Below are positions 1 through 8,635 of a DNA stretch of 64,000 nucleotides, piece by piece; position 1 is the first letter of the stretch; each line of letters starts with the position of its first letter. This DNA is from Desulfacinum infernum DSM 9756. Its GTDB lineage: Bacteria; Desulfobacterota; Syntrophobacteria; Syntrophobacterales; DSM-9756. Made by a program: the position numbers and the translations under genes. The DNA lies in contig NZ_FQVB01000022.1 in assembly GCF_900129305.1 (NCBI RefSeq), forward strand, positions 1 to 64,000. Direction: 5' to 3'. The notes under the pieces are model-generated. The model saw only the letters and a list, made by a program, of their open reading frames with translations. It was not told where the DNA came from and searched no databases.

Positions 1-282
1 GCCCGGCGCGTGCTTTGCGAGTTCGCCCACGCTGCGGTTCGAACTCCTTCAGCCTTTAAGGCCAAGTTTCAGAGCCTCATGCCCAGAAGAGGTTACAAAC
101 GAGCCATCATCGCCATTGCCCACAAGATCCTGCGCACCATTTTCTACATGATCTCGAGAAACGAGCCCTATCGAGACAGCACCGTAGACTACGAAGCCTT
201 GTATGTTAAACGCAACGCCCCACGTTGGATTAGGATGCTGGTAAAGTTCGGATACATCGCACAACCCCAAAACCCATCTTAG
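1..282 (+). CDS. IS110-family transposase, C-terminal part (5' end outside window)
   Basis: Open reading frame entering from the left edge and ending with TAG at 280-282; about 93 residues are visible. The segment RRGYKRAIIAIAHKILRTIF followed by a Tyr-rich tail matches the end of the IS116/IS110/IS902 transposase domain (family knowledge), which normally follows a helix-hairpin-helix region. The upstream DEDD catalytic half lies outside the window, so I cannot say whether the element is intact. IS110 elements lack terminal inverted repeats, so the element boundary to the right cannot be placed; it must lie between 282 and the SNF2 gene stop at 442. The only structure in that gap is a 7-bp hairpin at 308-334 without a T-run. 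Confidence 0.7.
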   Translation, partial: ARRVLCEFAHAAVRTPSAFKAKFQSLMPRRGYKRAIIAIAHKILRTIFYMISRNEPYRDSTVDYEALYVKRNAPRWIRMLVKFGYIAQPQNPS

Positions 283-441
283 ACCAGAGGGGAACGGGAA
301 ACGTTGCCGGGGGGTGGATAGCTGGTGCCCCCCGACCGTATCTTTCATATTAAGCATTGGGTTTCTCTATCGCTGTGGGGAACGTAGAGTGTCATGTTTC
401 AAAAAACGGATGGTTCGTGCGCGTGTTGCCCGCTCCTTCGA

Positions 442-3400
442 TCAGTCTTCCCGAAGGAGAGCCAGCAGTTCCTCGGCCGAGACGACCCCCGTCGTGTCGG
501 TGCCGGCCAGCACCATGTCGGCCAGGGCCTTCTTCTCCCTGTGGAGCTTCACCACCTTCTCCTCGATGGTTCCCGAGGTGATCATGCGATAGACGGTCAC
601 GGGCCGATCCTGTCCGATGCGGTGTACCCGGTTGGACGCCTGGTCCTCCACGGCCGGGTTCCACCACGGGTCCATGTGGATCACGTAGTCAGCGGCGGTG
701 AGATTGAGGCCGAACCCGCCCGCCTTGAGGCTGATGAGAAAGAGATCGCCCCGGCCTTCCTGGAAGGCCCTCACCTCCCGTTCCCTCTCCTTGGGCGGCG
801 TGGCGCCGTCCAGGTACCGGTAGTCGATTCCCTTGGCATCCAGGTGTTCGCGGATGATTTTCAGAAACCGGACGAACTGGCTGAAGATCAGGGCCTTGTG
901 GCCGCTGGTCAGCAGCTCTTCCAGGATCTCGTCCAGGAGGCGCATCTTGGCACTGGGGGCGGAAAAGCGCGAATCGATGAGCCGGGGATGGCAGCAGGCC
1001 TGGCGAAGGCGCATGAGCTCGGCGAAGATCCGCACATGGCTGAGCCGTCGTTCCTCCCGATCCTCTTCCAGCCGGTTCAGCGCATCGCGTCGCAGCGCCT
1101 CGTAAAAGGCGGCCTCCCGGGGAGGAAGTTCCACCTGGAGCGTGATCTCCGTTCTCGGTGGAAGCTCTTCCAGTACCTGCGCCTTGGTGCGCCGCAGGAC
1201 GAAGGGGCGGATGAGCTTCCGGAGGCGCCGTCGGGCGTCTCCATCCTTGTTTTTTTCGATGGGAAGCACGAAGCGCTCCCGAAACCCGGCCCGGGAGCCC
1301 AATAGGCCCGGGTTGATGAACTGAAAGAGGCTGTGCAGCTCTTCCAGCCGGTTTTCCAAAGGCGTACCGGTGGTCACCATCCTGAAACGACCGCGGAGTT
1401 TCATGGCCGCCTGGGCCCGTTTGGTGGCCGCGTTCTTGATGGCCTGGGCCTCGTCCAGAACCACGGTCTGCCATTCCACGTCCTTGAGTAGTTCGATCTC
1501 CTGCTGCATGAGTCCGTAGCTGCACACCAGCAGAGCCCCGGCGCCCAAGCCCTCCACCAGCGCCCTGCGATGATTGCCGCCGAAGACGTGCACCCGGAGG
1601 GTGGGCGCGAAGCGCCGGGCCTCGCCCACCCAATTCATGCACACGGAAGTGGGGGCCACCACCAAGGAAGGGCCTCCGGCCGATCGGTGCACGAGGACGG
1701 TCAGCGCCTGGAGGGTCTTTCCCAGTCCCATGTCGTCGGCCAGGCACGCCCCGATACCCAGCTCGGAAAGGCGGGCCAGCCACTGGAAGCCTTCCACCTG
1801 ATAATCGCGAAGGTCCGCCTTCAGGGTGCTGGGAACCTGCGGGGTGCTTCGCATCGCCCGTTCCAGATCCCGGATCTTGTGGCGCAGCTTTTCGTCCAGG
1901 TGCCGGTGTTCGTCCAGGGTGCCCGCTTCCTTCAGGGCCAGCACCCCCAGCGGGTGCATCCTCAGGGTCTTGCCCCGATCCTGGACGAAGGCGTCCATGT
2001 CCCGGAGCTGTTTGAGCAGCTCCCGGCTCAGCGCCACGTATTCCGATTCTCCGATGGGAAGGAATCGATCCCTTCGCCGCCGCAGGTGTTCCAGCACCGC
2101 CTGCAGTTCCAGCACCTGATCCTCGGAGACCCGGAGGCGCCCCTCCAGTTCAAACCAGTTGAAACGGCCGTGCAAAAGGATCTGAAGATCGTCGGCCGAT
2201 ACGGTCCGGGCGATGCGGAACCGTTCCCCTTGGGGCCAGGCGACCACCACCAGCCCTTGTTCCTGGAACGTCTTGAGGCGTTGAAGAATTTCCAAACACG
2301 AGGCGGGATCCGGCACGGTCCACTGGAAAAGATCGCCCCCGGCCGTCGCCCAGGGAGCGAAGCATTCTTCCGCCACCCGTTGCGCCCCCCGCCTTTCCGC
2401 CTCCAGGTCCCGGCGGGCCTGGCAACGTTCGCCTCGGCGTTCGGCCATGAGGACCTGGCCCCCGCGGCCCGGTTCCAGATGCGGGCCGTCTTCTCCCAGG
2501 GGTTTGACGAGGATTTCCGCACGCAGCCCTCCGCCGGCGGGAAGCAGGTGCACGTGGGGCGTGGGGTCCGCCTCTACGTGTTGAAGTCCTTCGTCTGCAG
2601 GAGAAAAGGGGGAATGCACAGTGACATGGCGGGACAGCTCTCCCAGCAGTTCCCGGAGTTCGTCGGCGGCGTTTTCGGGGATGCAGGTTCCCTCGTGGCC
2701 GATCGCGGCGGCGATTTCTTGATGCTTCTTGGAAAAGCTCACTACCGTGTAGCGAGTGGGGGATTCCTGGATTACGGTCACCCTTCGGCCCTTGGACGGC
2801 GGCCGCATGGAAACGCGAAATCCTTCCGGGACGGGTTCCACCAGAAGCTGAGGCTCTTCCGCCGTCACCTCCACCCGTCGATCCGGTCGGCGTGCGTCGA
2901 AAAGCCGGGGATGGCCCGCCAGGGCCAGAGTCAAATCCGGCTGTCGGAAGGCAAGGGAAGGGCTCCGATAGCCGATGCGGACTTCCTCAAGACTGGTAAG
3001 GATTCGCTCGTCGTGGTGGTCCAACGGTGCGGCGAGGAATTCTTCGCGGAGCCTCTTGAGGGCGGCCCGGCGCCCCGGACTCCAGGTGCCGTCGACCCGG
3101 CGCGACTGGATCCGGGGCTCCACATCCAGGGTGGTGCCGTTGAAAAAGACGAGCCAGACCAGTCTCTTTGGGGCGGCCGGTCCGGGCTCTTCACGGACGA
3201 TCCGTCGTAGCCCGTTCAGGCTCCGGCGCCAGGGCTCATGCAGCGAGATGGACTCAAACAGGCTGCGAAACCCGGATTTCCGGGAGATCTCGGCCAGGTA
3301 ATTGCTCCGAACCGGAGTGACCCTTTCCGCCCGGCACAAGAGTTCGGCGCTTTCCATGGCGAGCCAATGGACCCCGGCCTGCTTGGCCTGGATGAAGATT

Positions 3401-4626
3401 TGGCTCACCCTCTCGATCTCCCCGGCGGTGAGAAATCCCCTGATCCAAAACTCAGCCAAAGCGCAGAAGAAAGTCCCCCAGGGAATGTTGGAGAGGCTGC
3501 GAGCTAAAAGAAGCAGTTTTTCGGCCGCCTTCCCCTCCATGCGGCTCAGGTGGACGGCTGCCGATAGCGCCTGCATGGGGGCCTCCCATGGCCCCAGGCC
3601 TATCTGAAGCGGCCAGAGGTCGGAAGGCTGCACGTCCTCCAGGCCGGCCAGGCCGGGGCGGGAAAGGAGGGCGAGGAAATAGAAAATGCCGGAAATTCCG
3701 GGAATGATGGCCGCAGTCGCCAGATACTTCCCTTGGGCTTCTTCTTCCAGCGTAGAGAGAGCCTTTTCCGGGCGGCCCTGGACCCAATGGATCCAGGAGT
3801 GCAGGAGGTCTCCGAGGAAGGAATGCTTCAGCGCCGGCAAAAGTCTTTGAGCCTCCGCCGTGCGGCCCGCCAGGATGAGGCGCGGGGTCAGAACGGTAGC
3901 CGCCCGGGGATACCTTTCCGACCCCAAGCCTTTGATCCAGGCGGCGGAGGCCGCATGGTCGAGAGCGGCCCGGTCGTCTTCCAGATAGGTCACGGCCCGC
4001 TCGCCCAGGGCTTCCAGGGCCGAGAGCTGCGTGTCCGGGTCGAGGGTGTCGAACCAGCGGGGATCGAAGGGGTTGTTGCAGATCCGTGCCAGCGCGCGGC
4101 GAAAGGCCCCTTCGTCCCGGCACTCCTTTTTCGCGGCGGTGATGAGGGCGGCGTCGTTTGCGCAGAGCCCCAGCCGAAGGAGGCGGAGGGCCTTTGCTTC
4201 GTCCGGTTCGCCCCTGCGGCGCCGGACCACAGTATTGGGGCCCCAGAAGGCTTGGGCCTTCTCCTTGAGAGCCTGGCCGTAAAGGGGCCGCTCCACGTCC
4301 ACTGGCGGTGGGTCCAGAAAGGCCGATCGGGCTGCCGTTTCGACAAAAAAGGGGGGCACCCTCAAGATGGGTGTGGACAAGTGGCGTTCCAGAAATCCGG
4401 CCTTTTGCAGCCGAAGCAGCGCGTCCTGGATCTCCGCCTTGGGGTCGGCCTGGACGGCCTGATGGAAGGGCGCCTCCCGAAACGTGCGGACGAGTCGCAT
4501 GGGGGAGATCGCCCCGTCCACGAGGGCATGCAGGTGCAGGAGAACCTTTTCCAGAGGGTGCAGCAGCCGGTATTCCCTTTGGAGCCGCTTTCGGATGTGC
4601 GCCTCTTCCTGGCGGGAAACGGACAT
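442..4626 (-). CDS. SNF2/RapA-family DEAD/DEAH helicase with very long N-terminal region
   Basis: Protein of 1394 residues. The C-terminal third is a complete SNF2 motor: Walker A in DDMGLGKT near residue 965, DEAQ box near 1057, motif III TTGTPLENR, and motif VI SNRVHRIGQDR near 1335. These proteins translocate on double-stranded DNA and remodel protein-DNA complexes. The first ~930 residues contain no domain I can name; they look alpha-helical with repeat-like Leu/Ala-rich stretches in the first half and a beta-rich middle. I chose ATG 4626 because a good promoter (4663-4691) lies just upstream, so the longer start at 4686 would overlap the -35 box; a GGAGG sits 13 nt before 4626. Monocistronic, next to a transposase remnant. 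Could act in transcription recycling, repair or genome defence; the sequence does not decide. Confidence 0.85.
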   Translation of the reverse strand: MSVSRQEEAHIRKRLQREYRLLHPLEKVLLHLHALVDGAISPMRLVRTFREAPFHQAVQADPKAEIQDALLRLQKAGFLERHLSTPILRVPPFFVETAARSAFLDPPPVDVERPLYGQALKEKAQAFWGPNTVVRRRRGEPDEAKALRLLRLGLCANDAALITAAKKECRDEGAFRRALARICNNPFDPRWFDTLDPDTQLSALEALGERAVTYLEDDRAALDHAASAAWIKGLGSERYPRAATVLTPRLILAGRTAEAQRLLPALKHSFLGDLLHSWIHWVQGRPEKALSTLEEEAQGKYLATAAIIPGISGIFYFLALLSRPGLAGLEDVQPSDLWPLQIGLGPWEAPMQALSAAVHLSRMEGKAAEKLLLLARSLSNIPWGTFFCALAEFWIRGFLTAGEIERVSQIFIQAKQAGVHWLAMESAELLCRAERVTPVRSNYLAEISRKSGFRSLFESISLHEPWRRSLNGLRRIVREEPGPAAPKRLVWLVFFNGTTLDVEPRIQSRRVDGTWSPGRRAALKRLREEFLAAPLDHHDERILTSLEEVRIGYRSPSLAFRQPDLTLALAGHPRLFDARRPDRRVEVTAEEPQLLVEPVPEGFRVSMRPPSKGRRVTVIQESPTRYTVVSFSKKHQEIAAAIGHEGTCIPENAADELRELLGELSRHVTVHSPFSPADEGLQHVEADPTPHVHLLPAGGGLRAEILVKPLGEDGPHLEPGRGGQVLMAERRGERCQARRDLEAERRGAQRVAEECFAPWATAGGDLFQWTVPDPASCLEILQRLKTFQEQGLVVVAWPQGERFRIARTVSADDLQILLHGRFNWFELEGRLRVSEDQVLELQAVLEHLRRRRDRFLPIGESEYVALSRELLKQLRDMDAFVQDRGKTLRMHPLGVLALKEAGTLDEHRHLDEKLRHKIRDLERAMRSTPQVPSTLKADLRDYQVEGFQWLARLSELGIGACLADDMGLGKTLQALTVLVHRSAGGPSLVVAPTSVCMNWVGEARRFAPTLRVHVFGGNHRRALVEGLGAGALLVCSYGLMQQEIELLKDVEWQTVVLDEAQAIKNAATKRAQAAMKLRGRFRMVTTGTPLENRLEELHSLFQFINPGLLGSRAGFRERFVLPIEKNKDGDARRRLRKLIRPFVLRRTKAQVLEELPPRTEITLQVELPPREAAFYEALRRDALNRLEEDREERRLSHVRIFAELMRLRQACCHPRLIDSRFSAPSAKMRLLDEILEELLTSGHKALIFSQFVRFLKIIREHLDAKGIDYRYLDGATPPKEREREVRAFQEGRGDLFLISLKAGGFGLNLTAADYVIHMDPWWNPAVEDQASNRVHRIGQDRPVTVYRMITSGTIEEKVVKLHREKKALADMVLAGTDTTGVVSAEELLALLRED

Positions 4627-4662
4627 GTTGATGGGAATTCCTCCTTTGAGCCGAGTTTGGGT

Positions 4663-4691
4663 GTTATAGACATTGGGAGGCGCCATATCAA
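4663..4691 (-). promoter_or_regulatory. Sigma-70 promoter of the SNF2 helicase gene
   Basis: Minus-strand TTGATA (4691-4686), 17-bp spacer, TATAAC (4668-4663). Predicted transcript start near 4656 leaves a leader of about 30 nt before ATG 4626. Sequence match only. Confidence 0.55.
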
Positions 4692-4781
4692 GGTCCGAAA
4701 AAGGGGCGTTCTATTCCCCGTTGCCCGAAGGGCGCCCGAGCATGCCAGGATGCGGGATCTGTTAGGATTTTCCTTTCCCTC

Positions 4782-4810
4782 TTGGCAAGCGTTCCGTCTT
4801 TCACTAGAGT
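4782..4810 (+). promoter_or_regulatory. Sigma-70 promoter of the membrane coiled-coil/zinc protein
   Basis: Plus-strand TTGGCA (4782-4787), 17-bp spacer, TAGAGT (4805-4810), giving a start near 4817 and a leader of about 90 nt before 4909. Divergent from the SNF2 promoter in the same 280-bp gap. Confidence 0.5.
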
Positions 4811-4908
4811 GTGAGGGATCTGCACCGCCTCTCTTTCCCATCCCGTGGGTCTTGGGGTGAAGGCTCCCGGGATGTCTTGCGTGGAGCCGAACCCGGAGCA
4901 CAACCACC

Positions 4909-5475
4909 ATGAAAGATGCGATCCGCCCTGTCCTTTTCCGCTTGCCGGCAGCGGTCTCATCCCTTTTGTTCACGGCAGGGGCGGCGGATTTGTGGGCCGT
5001 CGAAACCCGGCCGGGGCCTGAGGGCTTTTCCGGTGTCGGGATGACGGAAGTCGTCCTGCTTGCGGGCATGTTCCTGATGGGGGCGGTCAGTGCCTACGTG
5101 GTGTTGCGCGTGCGGCTGCGGGCGCGATCCCGGGAACTGCTCACCGTCTTGGCGGAACTGCGCCGCAAGAACAATGAGCTGGAAGCGGAGGTGGAAGAGC
5201 GCCAGCAGATGGAAAAAGACAAGGAACGGCTGATCCAGGAACTGAAAGAGGCCCTGGAAAACCTCCGAAAACTCCGGGGTCTCCTTCCCATTTGCGCCTA
5301 TTGCAAGAAGATCCGGGACGACAAGGGCTACTGGAACCAGTTGGAAAGCTATATGGCGCAGCACGCCGACGTGAGCTTCACCCACAGCGTTTGCCCCGAA
5401 TGCTCCAAGAAGATCTACGAGGAACTCCAAGCCTACAAGGACGCCGAGGCCAAGAAAAAGGCGGCCGCCGGCTGA
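4909..5475 (+). CDS. Membrane-anchored coiled-coil protein with C-terminal CxxC-CxxC (LPICAYCKKIRDDKGYW) domain
   Basis: 188 residues. Residues 8-30 form a signal-like hydrophobic segment and 46-68 a transmembrane helix; 72-122 are a charged heptad-rich coiled coil. The last part carries LPICAYCKKIRDDKGYW with Cys129/Cys132 and Cys162/Cys165, a probable metal-binding module. I know this module as a C-terminal appendage of PAS, GAF and response-regulator proteins in Deltaproteobacteria, where its role is unknown. Here no sensor domain is present, only membrane anchor, coiled coil and module, so it may be a minimal membrane signalling adaptor (inference). Tail is Lys/Ala-rich. Own promoter at 4782-4810; the next gene starts about 150 nt downstream and may be cotranscribed. 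Confidence 0.75.
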   Translation: MKDAIRPVLFRLPAAVSSLLFTAGAADLWAVETRPGPEGFSGVGMTEVVLLAGMFLMGAVSAYVVLRVRLRARSRELLTVLAELRRKNNELEAEVEERQQMEKDKERLIQELKEALENLRKLRGLLPICAYCKKIRDDKGYWNQLESYMAQHADVSFTHSVCPECSKKIYEELQAYKDAEAKKKAAAG

Positions 5476-5622
5476 ATCCCCCGCCGCAGCGCCCCGGGGC
5501 CACTTGCTTCCCGTTCACCCGTCCGCTTTCTCCCCAAAGAAAAAGATCTGGTGAAGCAATGCCGCCGATGGTAAGTAGGGGCAACCTGAAAGCCATCGGA
5601 GCCAATGGAGGAGCAGAAGACC

Positions 5623-6024
5623 ATGCAGAAACCCAAGACCAACGATCCGGAAACCGCCGTCCCCCTGGGGATCCGAAACCCCTACATCGTCAATTTCATG
5701 AAGGCGCTGGTGGAAAAAAAGGGGGAGAAACACGAACCCGAGGCGCTCAAGAAGCTCCTGGACGACATGTACAAGCTTTTCGAAAACATGCTCGGGCAAA
5801 ATATGGTCAAGGCGCTGCCGGAAGACAAGCGCCGCGAATATCTGGAACTGAGCAAGGATCTGACCAAGGTGAGCTATAAGAAGATCGAGGAGATCTTCGA
5901 CAAATACGTTCCCAACTACGAAGAGGTCATGAAGGAAACCATGAAGCAGTTCACGGCCATCTTCATGAAGAACCGCAAGTTCGATCCCAAGGACTATCCC
6001 GTATCCGAGGACGTCCAAGGGTGA
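5623..6024 (+). CDS. Conserved-looking helical protein of unknown function
   Basis: 133 residues, not recognised. Highly charged and predicted mainly alpha-helical (Lys/Glu-rich, with MKALVEKKGEKHEPEALKKL and a Tyr/Phe-rich end); no signal peptide, membrane helix or cysteine. I prefer ATG 5623 over ATG 5605 because GGAGGAG lies 9 nt upstream of 5623, inside the longer reading frame. Flanked on the same strand by the membrane zinc-domain protein and by the Ogr-like zinc-finger protein, with gaps of about 150 and 100 nt. Cytoplasmic by default; function cannot be inferred. Confidence 0.65.
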   Translation: MQKPKTNDPETAVPLGIRNPYIVNFMKALVEKKGEKHEPEALKKLLDDMYKLFENMLGQNMVKALPEDKRREYLELSKDLTKVSYKKIEEIFDKYVPNYEEVMKETMKQFTAIFMKNRKFDPKDYPVSEDVQG

Positions 6025-6126
6025 GGGGGTTACCGGAGCGGTGACGCCTTGCGGCGGCACCGCCCCGATCTTAGGTTCAAAGGGTGATTCCTGGCCTGTT
6101 GGACCTGGTGGAGCAAAGGAGTTTCG

Positions 6127-6393
6127 ATGATGGACGAAAAGACGATTTGCCCTCATTGCGGAAGCAGGATGAAGAAGTGGAGAACGCCCGACTTTTCCAC
6201 GTGGTCGGCGGAGTTTTTCTTCGTTTGCTTCAATGACGATTGCCCCTATTTCACGCGCGGCTGGAATCAGATGCAGGCCACCGTGGCTGCCAGCGTTTCC
6301 TACAGGTACCGGTACGATCCGGACACCGGCTACACCGGCCCCATCCCCGTCTGGTCCAAGGATGCGCTCAAATCGGGCATCATCGAAGACTGA
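6127..6393 (+). CDS. Ogr/Delta-like small zinc-finger protein
   Basis: 88 residues with CPHCGSRM (Cys8, Cys11) and CFNDDC (Cys34, Cys39), the spacing of an Ogr/Delta-type zinc finger. In phages this fold activates late transcription; chromosomal copies in sulfate reducers are uncharacterised, so a regulatory role is only possible. C-terminal half is aromatic and Gly-rich (YRYRYDPDTGYTGP). GGAG five nt upstream supports ATG 6127. Third gene of a plus-strand row starting at 4909; a strong palindrome follows at 6437-6470. Confidence 0.7.
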   Translation: MMDEKTICPHCGSRMKKWRTPDFSTWSAEFFFVCFNDDCPYFTRGWNQMQATVAASVSYRYRYDPDTGYTGPIPVWSKDALKSGIIED

Positions 6394-6436
6394 TAAAGGC
6401 AGGTTCGACCGGACCCCGTTCCGTTCGGGCCCGCGG

Positions 6437-6470
6437 CCTGTAGGGGCGAATAATCATTCGCCCCTACAGG
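6437..6470. repeat. Perfect 15-bp palindrome (TAGGGGCGAAT type)
   Basis: Arms CCTGTAGGGGCGAAT and ATTCGCCCCTACAGG with a 4-nt loop. No T-run on either side, so it is better read as one of the dispersed GTAGGGGCG hairpins of this genome than as a terminator, although it lies between convergent genes and could stop transcription both ways. Confidence 0.7.
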
Positions 6471-6554
6471 GGCCTGCTTTTCAAGGGTGCGTTTCATCCT
6501 TCGTTGCCATCGCCGGCTTTTTCGGACGTCTTCTCCGGCGATCGCGCCCCGCCT

Positions 6555-7349
6555 TCAGCTTTTCCCTGCGCCGGCCGGGGAGCCTTTCGGCTTGACCGGT
6601 CCCATCCCCAGCAGGAAGAAGCGCAGCCATCGGACCGCCAGTTCCAGGAGGGCCCGATCGTCGGTTCGCGCTTCTTCCGGATTCATGTCCCCCACGTCAA
6701 AGGCCTGGAGGAATCGGCTTTCGAAGACGAAGGATCGAAACCGGTCCAGGTCATAGGAGGCCAGATAGAACATCTGGAGCTGTTTTTCGGTCAGCCCCTG
6801 CCTTGCTTTGGGGTGAGTCACCACGTCCATCCATTGGTTGTTCATGGCGTGGTAGTCTTCCAGCCCCTGATCCGCCACCCATTGGGAAACGCTCCATTCC
6901 CGCGTTTCCTCGAAACCCCGGCAGTGGTCTTCCTTGAGGAGAAAGTAGGATTCCAGAACGGTGCCGTGGACCCGGTGCTTGCGCGACGCCCGGGCCAGGG
7001 GATAGGTACGGCACGCAGACGGGCGGTCGGGATAGACGAGGCAGCCCTTTTCGGACACGAACGGGCAGGTCTGCCGTTCGTTTTCCTGCATCTTGAGGAC
7101 CGCCTGCGGGAGCGGACTTCCCTCTTCGACCACCACATCCGCATAGCGGTCCAGGAATTGGGTGGTGCTCAACTCCAGGTGCCGGGAGAGCCTCAGGATA
7201 TCGTAGGGGGTGAGCATCAGATTGAGGGCCCGGCAGCATTCGGTGAAGCAGGGCACACCCGGATGGCAGGCGAACCGGAAGCGGTCGTTTTCGATGGGCG
7301 TGAGGCGGTCGCGAATCTTTTCGGGAGCGGTCGTCTTGACGTTTTCCAT
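6555..7349 (-). CDS. YkgJ-family cysteine-cluster protein (second of tandem pair)
   Basis: 264 residues. The N-terminal CHPGVPCFTECC (Cys28, Cys34, Cys38, Cys39) and the later CPFVSEKGC...CRTYPL segment form the conserved CxnCC...C...C set of the YkgJ/UPF0153 family, thought to bind zinc or an Fe-S cluster; function is unknown. Begins 20 nt after its paralogue (7370-8086) and probably shares its transcript. The C-terminal ~90 residues include the FYLASYDLDRFRSF stretch that the paralogue also has. Conserved as pairs in sulfate reducers as far as I recall, not verified. No signal peptide, so cytoplasmic. Confidence 0.8.
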   Translation of the reverse strand: MENVKTTAPEKIRDRLTPIENDRFRFACHPGVPCFTECCRALNLMLTPYDILRLSRHLELSTTQFLDRYADVVVEEGSPLPQAVLKMQENERQTCPFVSEKGCLVYPDRPSACRTYPLARASRKHRVHGTVLESYFLLKEDHCRGFEETREWSVSQWVADQGLEDYHAMNNQWMDVVTHPKARQGLTEKQLQMFYLASYDLDRFRSFVFESRFLQAFDVGDMNPEEARTDDRALLELAVRWLRFFLLGMGPVKPKGSPAGAGKS

Positions 7350-7369
7350 GGGTTTTTCCAGTTGTCCGC

Positions 7370-8086
7370 TCAGAGCAGTTCCAGAAGTTCGGCCAGCTGG
7401 GAGCGGATGTAGTCGAAAGCCAGGCGCAGCATCTCTTCGTCGTCTTCCCGGGCCCTCCGGAGGCGTTCGGGATCGATCTCATAGAGACGGGTCAGCTTGG
7501 GATCTTCCAGCATGGCCGCGAACCGGTCCAGATCGTAGGCGAGAAAGAGTAACTTCCCCAGGCCGGGCTCCAGCGGCTGACCGGGCTTGAAATTCAAAGG
7601 CATGACCGTCTGGAAGGCCCGTTCCATGACCGCATAGGGCTCCACGTCCTGGGTTTGGAGCCACTGGGCCACGGTCCAGCGGGCTCCTTCCTTGAGCCCG
7701 AAGCATCTTTCCTTGCCCGCCAGTAGAGTGTACTCGTCGTCCCGGTCCGCCAGGTCCAGCGGAAACATGCGGCAGGCCCAGGGCCTGTGATCGTACACCC
7801 TGCAGCCGTCTTCGCCGACGAAGTGGCAGCGCAGGGTCTTTTCGTCCATGGCCAGCTGAACCACGGGGATGTGGGTGATCTTGGCCAGAAAGTGGCGCGT
7901 GTGGCGTTCCAGGAATTCGGCCGACCCCAGACCCAGCGCCCTTCGAAGGCGCAGAACGTCGTAAGGGGTGAGATAGATGTTCACGTCCCGGCAGCACTGG
8001 GTGAAACACGGCAGGTCGTGATGGCAGGCAAAGCTGAAGGGATCCTCCGCCCTCAGCACGGTCTTCTTGTCTTCCGCTTGTGTCAT
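7370..8086 (-). CDS. YkgJ-family cysteine-cluster protein (first of tandem pair)
   Basis: 238 residues from ATG 8086, chosen over 8110 because GAGGAAACGAGG directly precedes it. Contains CHHDLPCFTQCC (Cys21, Cys27, Cys31, Cys32) and CHFVGEDGC...CRMFPLD, the YkgJ metal-cluster pattern. Clearly homologous along its length to the downstream protein (shared YDVLRL, FLAYDLDRF blocks), so the two arose by duplication and then diverged. Position between small Cys-rich proteins and the qmo genes suggests, without proof, a link to anaerobic metal or electron-transfer chemistry. Confidence 0.8.
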   Translation of the reverse strand: MTQAEDKKTVLRAEDPFSFACHHDLPCFTQCCRDVNIYLTPYDVLRLRRALGLGSAEFLERHTRHFLAKITHIPVVQLAMDEKTLRCHFVGEDGCRVYDHRPWACRMFPLDLADRDDEYTLLAGKERCFGLKEGARWTVAQWLQTQDVEPYAVMERAFQTVMPLNFKPGQPLEPGLGKLLFLAYDLDRFAAMLEDPKLTRLYEIDPERLRRAREDDEEMLRLAFDYIRSQLAELLELL

Positions 8087-8164
8087 GGTCCTCGTTTCCT
8101 CGAATCCCAAGAGCTACTCGCTATCCCCGGTCCTTCCTGTCCCTTGGTGCTTCTTCCAGCAAAC

Positions 8165-8194
8165 GGCAGGGGCGTAAAATTTTTCGCCCCTGCC
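8165..8194. repeat. Hairpin, 10-bp GC stem with AT-rich loop
   Basis: GGCAGGGGCG and CGCCCCTGCC flank TAAAATTTTT, whose A and T runs can extend pairing. On the minus strand it follows the 88-aa gene (stop at 8245) and precedes the YkgJ genes, so it may end that transcript; its core resembles the other dispersed GGGGCG hairpins. Confidence 0.55.
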
Positions 8195-8244
8195 ATTTTG
8201 AATCGGTAAGAGGCTTCGTGCGGGAAGTGGCTCTCCCGACCGCT

Positions 8245-8511
8245 TTAGGGTGCGTCCTCAAGCAAATGGACCTGGAAATGCTTGAAGTCCGGGTTGCCGT
8301 GAAGGAACTTTTCCACCACGTTCAGGGTCTGCGCATCGCGGCAGACAATGACCTGGCAGGTGCACTGGCGCTGGCACCGTTCGCAAAAATACTGTTCGTC
8401 CAGGGTGTTGCCGCAGAAGCAGTGGGGCGTCATGTAGAGCTGGTCGTTTTCCCACTGGGCCACGAAGTAGTCCTGCTGCTGTTCCTTGAGTGTTTCCGGC
8501 CTCAAAGCCAT
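8245..8511 (-). CDS. Small cysteine-rich protein of unknown function
   Basis: 88 residues with eight cysteines, seven of them packed within about 25 residues (CFC...CERCQRQCTC...C) after a His, suggesting two metal sites (zinc ribbon or Fe-S). AAAGGGGT lies at a workable distance from ATG 8511. No signal peptide. Lies between the YkgJ pair and the qmo genes, all on the minus strand. I do not recognise the family. The density of cysteines and the normal codon pattern argue for a real gene. Confidence 0.65.
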   Translation of the reverse strand: MALRPETLKEQQQDYFVAQWENDQLYMTPHCFCGNTLDEQYFCERCQRQCTCQVIVCRDAQTLNVVEKFLHGNPDFKHFQVHLLEDAP

Positions 8512-8525
8512 CCAGTACCCCTTTT

Positions 8526-8580
8526 TCGTGATCCGTGATCCGCAATCTGTGATGCGCCGTCCGTCGTCCGTAAACCGTCA
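8526..8580. repeat. Degenerate tandem of GTGATCCGTGATCCGC-type units
   Basis: Short GTGATCCG / GCCGTCCGTCGTCCG-like units repeat imperfectly here, in the gap between the 88-aa Cys-rich gene and the hdr-like gene. No coding potential seen. Confidence 0.4.
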
Positions 8581-8635
8581 ATCGGCCAGCCTTGTCCCCG
8601 GTTTGGAGGGGGAGGGGGCATCGCGGTCATTTCCC

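Noticed and set aside
308-334. GC hairpin between the IS110 tail and the SNF2 gene as terminator or IS end
   Set aside because: No T-run follows in either direction, and IS110 elements lack inverted-repeat ends.
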